From Comamonas antarctica (lineage in GTDB: Bacteria > Pseudomonadota > Gammaproteobacteria > Burkholderiales > Burkholderiaceae_C): a stretch of 64,000 nucleotides of DNA. The stretch lies in assembly GCF_013363755.1 (NCBI RefSeq), contig NZ_CP054840.1, positions 2,163,501-2,227,500 on the forward strand, given 5' to 3'. A program made the position numbers and the translations under genes. Of the stretch, positions 54,604 to 61,514 are shown in pieces. Below the pieces are notes generated by a model that saw only the letters and a list, made by a program, of their open reading frames with translations, was not told the DNA's origin and ran no database searches. Position 1 is the stretch's first letter; each line of letters begins with the position of its first letter.

Positions 54604-55494
54604 ATGGAGCTGCGCCATCTTCGCTGCTTCGTAGTTCTTGCTGAGGAGCTACATTTCACGCGGGCGGCTGAGCGCCTGCATATCGAACAACCACCGCTAT
54701 CACGAGCCATCAAGGAACTTGAGGACGAGTTGGGCGTAGTGCTCTTCGACCGAAACCGACGAGGAACAGTTCTAACGGCGGCGGGCGCGGTCTTCTTGCA
54801 AGATGTTCGCCGTCTATTCACAGTGCTGGAACAGGCTCGTGAAAATGCCAAGGCTGTGGCATCGGGCTTGCGCGGTAGCCTGCGCATCGCTGTATCAGAT
54901 GGGGCTATCGATCCACGGCTGTCGGCATTTCTGGCTCGTTGCCGCGCCGAGGAGCCGGAGATCGAAATACGCTTGTCAGAAGTGCCTCTGGCAGAGCAAG
55001 TGCGTGGCTTGCGTTCGGGCGACTTCATGATCGGGTTCGCGCACACGGCCGATGTCGGCGACGGTATCGCTGCCGAACCAATCTGGCATGACCCGCTGGT
55101 GATTGCGGTGCCAGCTCGTCACTCATTGCTCACCTACAAGGAGGTGCCACTTCAAGAACTTCAAGGCCATCCACTTGTCCTGTGCGACCCGCAGGTATGC
55201 GAGGGCTATTGCCGCGAACTCAAGCGGCTGCTCAACACGTTGGAGCACAAGCTGAATGTTGTCGAGGAAGTGTCCTCGCTAGACATGATGCTCACGTTGG
55301 TCGGCGCCGGCTACGGCATCGGCTTTATGACGGCGACCAAGATTCCCATCTCCCAACGGCCGGATGTGGTGATCCGCCCCTTGGCGATGGATTCCGCCGT
55401 GATCACCACCTACCTGCTTCGGCCCGACGGCGGCAATTTATCGGCTTCGGTGGAGCGTTTTATCGTTCGCCTTCGCGACTCTTCGGACGGTTGA
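54604..55494 (+). CDS. LysR-family regulator
   Basis: The 296-aa protein has a classic LysR N-terminus (MELRHLRCFVVLAEELHFTRAAERL) with HTH IEQPPLSRAIKELEDELG, and an effector domain with GSLRIAVSDGAIDPRLSAF and VGAGYGIGFMTATKI. It is a full-length regulator with no divergent partner gene. Related LysR genes are common near the integrase end of PAGI-2-like elements. It is another candidate for the 71-bp element. Confidence 0.9.
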   Translation: MELRHLRCFVVLAEELHFTRAAERLHIEQPPLSRAIKELEDELGVVLFDRNRRGTVLTAAGAVFLQDVRRLFTVLEQARENAKAVASGLRGSLRIAVSDGAIDPRLSAFLARCRAEEPEIEIRLSEVPLAEQVRGLRSGDFMIGFAHTADVGDGIAAEPIWHDPLVIAVPARHSLLTYKEVPLQELQGHPLVLCDPQVCEGYCRELKRLLNTLEHKLNVVEEVSSLDMMLTLVGAGYGIGFMTATKIPISQRPDVVIRPLAMDSAVITTYLLRPDGGNLSASVERFIVRLRDSSDG

Positions 55495-55515
55495 CGGAGC
55501 TGGCAGGCTAGACAC

Positions 55516-55809
55516 TCAGGGATCAGTGTCGGCACGCAGATTGCGTTCGGTCGCCGTCATCAGGTCAGCCGCGCTTATTCCAAGTGCCGTAGAAATTTTC
55601 AGTATGAGCGGAAGCGTGGGCACGTGCTCACCACGCTCGATCTTACCCATGTGAGAACGCGAAATGCTTGCCCGAGATGCGAACTCGTCTTGCGCGACTC
55701 CTTGAGCGACGCGCGCAGCGCGCACGGCCTTTCCGAAGGCTGACGCCGACTCGGATTCATACGTCGATGTGCCAGAAGGACGGCCTGGCTGAATTGTTGA
55801 TTTCTGCAT
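55516..55809 (-). CDS. XRE-family helix-turn-helix protein
   Basis: The 97-aa protein from ATG 55809 has an N-terminal tail, then an HTH_3 domain: FGKAVRAARVAQGVAQDEFA, ASISRSHMGKIERGEHVP and LPLILKISTALGISAADLM. It is a probable repressor, divergent from the effector-domain-only LysR gene. The start is uncertain because the site before it is weak. Confidence 0.82.
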   Translation of the reverse strand: MQKSTIQPGRPSGTSTYESESASAFGKAVRAARVAQGVAQDEFASRASISRSHMGKIERGEHVPTLPLILKISTALGISAADLMTATERNLRADTDP

Positions 55810-55928
55810 TAGCAGAAGCGTCAAACAATCTGCCACAATTAACCACGTTAAAGATAACGACGTTAAACTTCACTCTTTCCTGCAACGCTGGTTTGCCTTT
55901 CTGGACAGATCGCTTATTGGGGGCCCTC

Positions 55929-56582
55929 ATGCATGACGCCACCAGCCAGTTTTCCCATTTCAGGCTTGCTATCGCGCCCGGAGTGCCATCCTCTTGCCTC
56001 ACAACGCTTCTTGCCCTACAGCGCGCGGAGGAACCAGAAGTCACCATCACGTTCTTTGAGACCTCAGCCGATGATCTGTTGACGGGCCTTGAGGAAGGCC
56101 GCTACGGCGCTGGAATGTCGCTTCGGAACGCTGGTACTCCGGCCGTGAAAAGCCAACCGCTCTGGGTGGAGAACGTGGCTGTTGCAGTGCCGCTGGGGTC
56201 CCCCTTAGTTGCCCAGGCGAAGATCACGCTTGCCGAGCTTCTGGACTATCCGGTGTTTCGCTGGCCGGCGGAGACTTGCCTACTGCTGGATCAGCGACTG
56301 TCCTTTCTTCCGTTGAGCCAGCAGAGCATTCAGCATGTGACTTCGTTCGAGATGATGGCGCTTTGGGTGACCGCTGGCTACGGAGTGGGGCTCTCCGCGC
56401 AATCGCGCATTGAGCGTGCCCATGCGTGGGGGATCACTATGCGACCGCTTTCAGACGGCCCCTACGAGATCGTGACATACCTGCAGCGGCCCCACGGACG
56501 AGCCAATGTTGTTTCTGAGCGGTTCGAGCACAGGGCAATGTTGGTTGCCAGGGACAGGGCGGCTTGCTCGAATACCCCATAG
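55929..56582 (+). CDS. LysR substrate-binding domain protein lacking the HTH
   Basis: The region from FRLAIAPGVPSSCLTTLLAL to the end is a LysR effector-binding domain, with ADDLLTGLEEGRYGAGMSL and VTAGYGVGLSAQSRI. The residues upstream in the same frame do not form a LysR winged helix. Either the protein is a stand-alone effector domain or a truncated regulator. I placed the start at ATG 55929 (217 aa); the open frame reaches back to 55668. Similar truncated forms next to an XRE gene occur in mobile elements, which argues against simple decay. Confidence 0.65.
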   Translation: MHDATSQFSHFRLAIAPGVPSSCLTTLLALQRAEEPEVTITFFETSADDLLTGLEEGRYGAGMSLRNAGTPAVKSQPLWVENVAVAVPLGSPLVAQAKITLAELLDYPVFRWPAETCLLLDQRLSFLPLSQQSIQHVTSFEMMALWVTAGYGVGLSAQSRIERAHAWGITMRPLSDGPYEIVTYLQRPHGRANVVSERFEHRAMLVARDRAACSNTP

Positions 56583-56700
56583 CCCGCTCTCGCCGAGGCT
56601 GCGTGCGGGTAATTGCAGCGGCACGCGCCTGTTAGCGCGCCAGTGATAGCGCTTCCATCTCTGGCAATATGATGAATTAACATGGTCTTTGGAGGCACGA

Positions 56701-57669
56701 ATGGTTGGAAGTGGTTGGGATCGAGTACCAATTGACTCGCAAAGCATCGATGCGCCGCTGTCGCGCGCGGCGGTGTTTCTCACGTTGACAGTCGCCGAGG
56801 GCCACGAGGCCCTTCAGGCGGTCGCCGGCGTCTTGGACGGGCTGGACGACCTGATCAAAACGGTGGGCTTCCGCGATCTCAACGGCCGGCTGTCGTGCAT
56901 CACTGCACTGGGATCGGCGCTATGGGACCGTTTCCAGACCGGGAAGCGCCCGAAGGAACTACGGCCCTTCGTGCCCATCGAGGGTGCCAAGCACACCGCG
57001 CCTGCCACGCCCGGCGACCTGTTCTTTCACATCCGTGCCGAACGCGAGGACCTCTGTTTTGAATTCGAGCGCCTGCTGCTGGACCAACTGGGCAGCAGCG
57101 TGACGGTGGCCGACGAGGTGGTCGGTTTTCGCTACTTCGACTCCCGCGACCTGCTTGGCTTTGTCGATGGCACGGCCAACCCGACCGGGCACGACATCGG
57201 CGCCTCGACGCTGGTCGGCAGTGAAGATCAGGCGTTCGCCGGCGGCAGCTACTTGGTGGTGCAGAAGTATCTGCACCAAATGCAGCCGTGGGCTCGGCTC
57301 GCCAAGGACGAGCAAGAGCGGATCATCGGCCGGGAGATCGTCAGCAATGTCGAATTGCCCGACGCGACGAGCGGCCAGAAATCGCACAAGACCCTCGCCA
57401 CGATCGTGGACGACGACGGCACCGAGCACGACATCCTGCGCGACAACATGCCCTTCGGCCGCCCCGGCCAGGGCGAATATGGCACCTACTTCATCGGCTA
57501 CTCCAGGCATCTGTGGGTGACGCAGAAGATGCTGGAGCGCATGTTCCTCGGCGATCCGCCAGGCATGCACGACCGCCTGCTCGATTTCTCGACGGCGCAC
57601 ACCGGCGCCGTGTTCTTCGCTCCCGCACCGCGCACGCTGAGCGAACTCGTGGAGGCGGTGCAAGCGTAA
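56701..57669 (+). CDS. Dyp-type peroxidase
   Basis: The start at ATG 56701, with GGAGG upstream, gives 322 aa. It has the heme-peroxidase GXXDG motif as LLGFVDGTANPTGHD with the catalytic aspartate. Further blocks are FAGGSYLVVQKYLHQM, MPFGRPGQGEYGTYFIGYSRHL and the C-terminal TGAVFFAPA. No signal sequence is seen, so it is cytoplasmic or encapsulated; no encapsulin gene is near. It would use peroxide to oxidise aromatic substrates. It ends at a strong terminator before the convergent integrase gene. Confidence 0.93.
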   Translation: MVGSGWDRVPIDSQSIDAPLSRAAVFLTLTVAEGHEALQAVAGVLDGLDDLIKTVGFRDLNGRLSCITALGSALWDRFQTGKRPKELRPFVPIEGAKHTAPATPGDLFFHIRAEREDLCFEFERLLLDQLGSSVTVADEVVGFRYFDSRDLLGFVDGTANPTGHDIGASTLVGSEDQAFAGGSYLVVQKYLHQMQPWARLAKDEQERIIGREIVSNVELPDATSGQKSHKTLATIVDDDGTEHDILRDNMPFGRPGQGEYGTYFIGYSRHLWVTQKMLERMFLGDPPGMHDRLLDFSTAHTGAVFFAPAPRTLSELVEAVQA

Positions 57670-57670
57670 T

Positions 57671-57692
57671 GCAGGGGCCGCAAGGCCCCTGC
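57671..57692. terminator. Bidirectional terminator between Dyp and integrase genes
   Basis: A perfect 9-bp stem GCAGGGGCC-GCAA-GGCCCCTGC lies directly after the peroxidase stop and 14 bp from the integrase stop. It serves both convergent genes. T-rich tails are short on either side. Confidence 0.65.
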
Positions 57693-57706
57693 AAGGTTTG
57701 AGAGCC

Positions 57707-59650
57707 CTATGCTCCGTCTAGAACTACTGCGCTATCCACCAGCCGACGAACGCTTTGCCGCACATCCTCGGGGATGGGGTACGGGGCAATGGCCTCGGGC
57801 ATATCCGCATAGTGCTGGTAGTCGCCCATGATGACCTGGATGATCGCCGGCACGTTGGTCGGCGTGACCGCATCAATGGCCGCGCGGTCCCCCAGGTCAG
57901 GGTGCGGCTGGGTCAGCATGCGGTACAGATCCCACGAATCCGCGTGCGGGCACTGGTTCATGAGCACCTGGGCCAGCTTGTGCTTGAGCGGCACCAGTTG
58001 CCAATCGGGAACACGCTGCCCCCGATTGCCCAAACTGATGGACAGCAACTTGCCCGCTTTCAGTTCGCGGTTGATCTGGTCCTTGGACTTTCCGGCCAGC
58101 TTGCCGAACAGCGGGACCGGCAAGCTGCTTGGAGACTCGTAGATGGTCAGCATTTCCTCGCGCTCGCGCTGGATCGCGGACACTTCCGGCTCTGGGGCAT
58201 GCGTCGGAGGCGGCGGTACCTGAGACAGCCGCTGGAACGTGATGCCGCCGTTGCTCGGGGTTACGACAATAGGCGTGGCCACGACGGGCGGGACGCCGGG
58301 AGGAGTGGGCTCGGCCATCGCGAGGGTCGCATCCACCGCTTCCTCCACTTCTGCCATCGCCGGCACCCCGTCGATACGGATGGTCAGATGCGCGCTCGCG
58401 GCTTCCACTTCGCCCTGTTCGAGCAGGTCGAGCCGATCGGCCCAGTCCTGCATCATCCGACGGCGCGGCTCAACGTACTTGGCGTGGTTGTAGGACGAAC
58501 TCACCTTGTTGGGGTCGGAATGGGAAAGCTGCGCGTCCACCCAAATCTTCGGGTAGCCAATCTCGTTGAGCGCCGTCGAGATAGTGCCGCGGATGCCGTG
58601 GCCGGTCAGGCGCCCCTCATAGCCCATGAGCTGCACGGCCTTGTTGAGGGTGTTCTCGCTGATGCGCTTCTTGAGTTCGCTGCGGTGTGACAGCAAGTAC
58701 TTCTGCGCCGGCCGCATCACCCCCAGGAGATAGCGCACGATCTCGATGGCCTGCAGGGATAGCGGCACGATATAGGGGGGCACATCCTGCGGCCGCTTCC
58801 CTGCCTTGCGCATTTCATCCTGGAGCTGCTTGACGATCTGCGGTGGGATGATCCACAAGCCCCTGTCGAGGTCGAACTGTTCGGGTTCGGCCAATCGCAG
58901 TTCGCCGGTGCGCACCCCGGTCAGGAACAGCAGCCGGACGCCAAGCTGGGTCTGCCAGCCACGGGGGTTGTAGAGCCGGAGCTTCTGGAGGAACTCGGGC
59001 ATCTCGGGCAGGTGCAGGTAGGGATTGTGGGCTACGGGGGGCTTGGGCTCTGCCACCACGTCCAGGTCGGCGGCCGGGTTGACTTCCAACCCCTCGGCAA
59101 TGACCAGGGCATAGCGGAACAACTGGTTGAACCAGGTGCGGACCTTCTCGGCGGTGGTGAACGCCTTGCGTTTCTCGATCGCCGCCAAGACGCCCAGGAG
59201 TTGGGGGCGGCGAATGTCGTAGATCGACATTCTTCCCAGGGTGGGCAACACGTCCTTGTTGAAGATGCGCAGGATCTGCGACAGCGTGCTTTGACGGCCT
59301 TCCTTGAGTTCCTTGCGGCGATGCTCGACCCAGGCATCGAAGACGGTCTTGAAGGTGTATTCGCCCGCCAGCTTGGCCGCGTGCCGTTTCTGGTCGCGCT
59401 CGACCTGAGGATCGATCCCCCTGGCGAGCAGGGCCTGGGCCTTGTCTCGCTCGATCCGGGCCTCGCGCAGGCTGAGAGCAGGATAGCCGCCCAGGCACAG
59501 GCGCTTTTGCTTGCCCAGCCAGTAGTAGCGGAATTGCCATGACTTGCCGCCTGCGGCTGAGACCATCAGGCCCAGGCAGTCGTTGTCGGAGAGGGTGTAG
59601 CGTTTTCCGGTGGTCTTCGCCTGCCGGACGGTCAGATCAGAGAGCGCCAT
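57707..59650 (-). CDS. int: P4/IntB13-type tyrosine integrase of the ICE
   Basis: The start at ATG 59650, with TTAGGAG, gives 647 aa and the expected N-terminus MALSDLTVRQ; an earlier frame start is less likely. A DUF4102-type arm-binding domain (YTLSDNDCLGLMVSAAGGKSWQFRY) is followed by a core domain with catalytic Arg247 (LTGVRTGEL), His351-x-x-Arg354 (TGHGIRG) and Tyr387 (SSSYNHAKY). The C-terminal extension of about 230 residues is typical of the IntB13 group, whose members usually insert into tRNA-Gly. It reads inward from the right end, marking the element boundary just to its right. Confidence 0.95.
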   Translation of the reverse strand: MALSDLTVRQAKTTGKRYTLSDNDCLGLMVSAAGGKSWQFRYYWLGKQKRLCLGGYPALSLREARIERDKAQALLARGIDPQVERDQKRHAAKLAGEYTFKTVFDAWVEHRRKELKEGRQSTLSQILRIFNKDVLPTLGRMSIYDIRRPQLLGVLAAIEKRKAFTTAEKVRTWFNQLFRYALVIAEGLEVNPAADLDVVAEPKPPVAHNPYLHLPEMPEFLQKLRLYNPRGWQTQLGVRLLFLTGVRTGELRLAEPEQFDLDRGLWIIPPQIVKQLQDEMRKAGKRPQDVPPYIVPLSLQAIEIVRYLLGVMRPAQKYLLSHRSELKKRISENTLNKAVQLMGYEGRLTGHGIRGTISTALNEIGYPKIWVDAQLSHSDPNKVSSSYNHAKYVEPRRRMMQDWADRLDLLEQGEVEAASAHLTIRIDGVPAMAEVEEAVDATLAMAEPTPPGVPPVVATPIVVTPSNGGITFQRLSQVPPPPTHAPEPEVSAIQREREEMLTIYESPSSLPVPLFGKLAGKSKDQINRELKAGKLLSISLGNRGQRVPDWQLVPLKHKLAQVLMNQCPHADSWDLYRMLTQPHPDLGDRAAIDAVTPTNVPAIIQVIMGDYQHYADMPEAIAPYPIPEDVRQSVRRLVDSAVVLDGA

Positions 59651-59807
59651 TTCGAGACTCCTAAGTAATGACTTAGGCCCTATGCTCGTCATGGTCCCCG
59701 CTCAGCCCCAGCAACTATCCGGTAGCCGACCCACCCGTATTCTTGTGCCTTATTTGGTCACTCAAAAACGGTAGCTGTGGGTGGATTTCCGTGGCACTCG
59801 CTGGAAT

Positions 59808-59835
59808 GAAAAAAGGAGCCGAAGCTCCTTTTTTC
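59808..59835. terminator. Strong bidirectional Rho-independent terminator
   Basis: A perfect 12-bp stem GAAAAAAGGAGC-CGAA-GCTCCTTTTTTC has A- and T-tracts, so it works on both strands. It may insulate the integrase promoter from chromosomal transcription, or end a chromosomal transcript on the other side of the attachment site. Confidence 0.85.
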
Positions 59836-60035
59836 AATGACCTACAGACCCCAGTAGAAGTCTGTGGATCAAAATTTGGAGCGGGAGGCTACCTCCCTGC
59901 TCGGACCGGCAATACCGGCTGGATCAAGCGGCGCTGTGACTGCAAGGACGGTCATACCCTCTCCCGATGGAATGGTTAGGGGATTGCCCCCAGTACCTTC
60001 GAGACTAGTAGTTTTCCGCGAATCCGCTTAATCGA

Positions 60036-60066
60036 AACTTTTGGTTAATATTAGAAACCAAAAGTT
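60036..60066. repeat. Inverted repeat, 11-bp perfect arms
   Basis: The arms AACTTTTGGTT and AACCAAAAGTT have a 9-nt AT-rich spacer. It lies in the AT-rich boundary region. It could be a recombinase or accessory-protein site or a weak hairpin. Confidence 0.6.
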
Positions 60067-60086
60067 ATTTAAGTTGTTGGCGCTAA

Positions 60087-60102
60087 CAATTGCGCGCAAT
60101 TG
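60087..60102. repeat. 16-bp perfect palindrome CAATTGCGCGCAATTG
   Basis: Fully symmetric without a spacer. It is 21 bp right of the 11-bp inverted repeat and preceded by a near-palindrome GTTGGCGCTAAC. It suggests a dimeric protein site at the chromosome side of the boundary. Confidence 0.6.
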
Positions 60103-60392
60103 ATTCCAATCTACTTATTTGTTTCACTCTGGCTTATCAAAAAAGTCCCTTCATAATCCAAATCAATCAAAGGGAGACCCCGCTAGGCTATTTCAATTAA
60201 CCCGGGAATTTAAGGGCATCCACCTACAAGAAAGACCATCTGCGCTTCGGGATTACCACCAAGGCAATGGGCAAGCTGCGCGGCGCCTGCCTAAAAACCA
60301 TTACGGTAAGTCAAAATATAAGTTGACATTCAATTTGACCTCGGCGTGGAACGCGTGCCGAGGCATTTCCGCCCGGAGTGGCGCCACCACAC

Positions 60393-61313
60393 TCAACGAA
60401 TTTTGCCGAGTTCGCGCAATTGCAGGCGGCTTACAAAAAAGCGTGGTGCGTGGGTCAACGGATCATTGAATGCCACAGAACGCGCCAGCAACTGCAGGGG
60501 CCGCGAATAATCGCCGGGCGGCGCATCGTTGACTTCGGGATAAAGGGTATCGCCGTGCAGCGGCAGGCCCAATGCGGCCATATGCACACGCAACTGGTGG
60601 CGCTTTCCAGTCACGGGTGCGAGCGCATAGCGCGCCCACGCGCCCTCGCGCTGCAACAATTCCATGCGCGTGAAACTGTTGGGCTCGCCCGGCACTTCGT
60701 GCATGCGAAAGAAATGCCCGCTTTCCTCCATGCGGCTCGCATGTTCGCGTGGAAATACCGGTTCCTCGCGCCAGGGAGCAACCGCCTCGTAGCGCTTGTC
60801 CACGGCGCGGTCGCGAAACAGCGCCTGGTAACAGCCACGCGTAGCCCTTTGCACCGAGAAAAGCACCAACCCCGCGGTCTCGCGGTCGATACGGTGGATT
60901 GGCGACAGCTCCGGCAGGTCCAGGCTGCGCTTGAGACGCACCAGCAGGCTGTTCTGCAGGAAGCGCCCGGCCGGCACCACGGGCAGGAAATGCGGCTTGT
61001 CGGCCACCAGCAGATGGGCATCGCGGTACAAGACCTGAGCCTCGAAGGGCAGCGGCTCCTCATGCACCAGCGCGCGGTAATAGTAAAGGCGCAGTCCAGG
61101 CACCAGCGCCCTGCCCGGCGTGGCCGGCACGCCATGCTCATCGACCACCTCGCCTGCCTCCATCCGTGCCTGCCATTCGGCGCGCGCCACGGCGGGCAGG
61201 CGCTGCGCAAGAAAGTCCAGCATGCTGCCCGCCCCCTGCGTGGGCATGACGACGCAGCTCGGGCTGACTCCATCGCGCATGGGAAGGACCTTGGGATCGT
61301 GCGAATTGTGCAT
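60393..61313 (-). CDS. RluA-family 23S/tRNA pseudouridine synthase
   Basis: The 306-aa protein has the catalytic aspartate motif SPIHRIDRETAGLVLF, then VDKRYEAVA and the C-terminal KRHQLRVHMAALGLPLHGD blocks. It lacks a clear S4 domain in its N-terminal part. It is a housekeeping RNA-modifying enzyme and marks the chromosome right of the ICE. The 3' end is intact, so the element did not insert in its visible coding part. Confidence 0.9.
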   Translation of the reverse strand: MHNSHDPKVLPMRDGVSPSCVVMPTQGAGSMLDFLAQRLPAVARAEWQARMEAGEVVDEHGVPATPGRALVPGLRLYYYRALVHEEPLPFEAQVLYRDAHLLVADKPHFLPVVPAGRFLQNSLLVRLKRSLDLPELSPIHRIDRETAGLVLFSVQRATRGCYQALFRDRAVDKRYEAVAPWREEPVFPREHASRMEESGHFFRMHEVPGEPNSFTRMELLQREGAWARYALAPVTGKRHQLRVHMAALGLPLHGDTLYPEVNDAPPGDYSRPLQLLARSVAFNDPLTHAPRFFVSRLQLRELGKIR

Positions 61314-61514
61314 GGCGGGGAAATTCTACCGGCGCCGTCGGCCGCGCCGCGGCAAGCTGCGCGACCCCGCCTTGCTTCGTTGTAAGCGAATGGCGCAAGC
61401 CCGTGCGCAGCCCTTGATCCTTGGTTTGGCAGGGCTAGGATGCTTGCATGCGGTTGCCCGCGCCCGGCCCGGCTCCCTCGGTCCGGCCACGCCAGGATGC
61501 ACCCACCACACTTC

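Larger units (their letters stand above)
59651..60392. other. Right boundary region of the ICE, gene-free
   Basis: About 742 bp between integrase and the first chromosomal gene. It contains the terminator at 59808-59835, a TGGAGCGGGA word at 59878-59887 that matches the 3' end of tRNA-Gly genes (inverted), and an AT-rich part (about 60010-60340) with two palindromic structures. The attachment site must lie here. No tRNA cloverleaf is found on either strand. The AT-rich part is unlike the rest of the window. Confidence 0.5.

Noticed and set aside
59878..59972. Possible tRNA gene beginning at the inverted TGGAGCGGGA word
   Set aside because: No T-loop, anticodon stem or D-stem can be folded from the following 80 bases; only the 10-bp end word matches tRNA-Gly.
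60119..60469. 116-codon frame in the boundary region
   Set aside because: It crosses the AT-rich stretch and runs into the 3' end of the pseudouridine synthase gene on the other strand, with no recognisable family.
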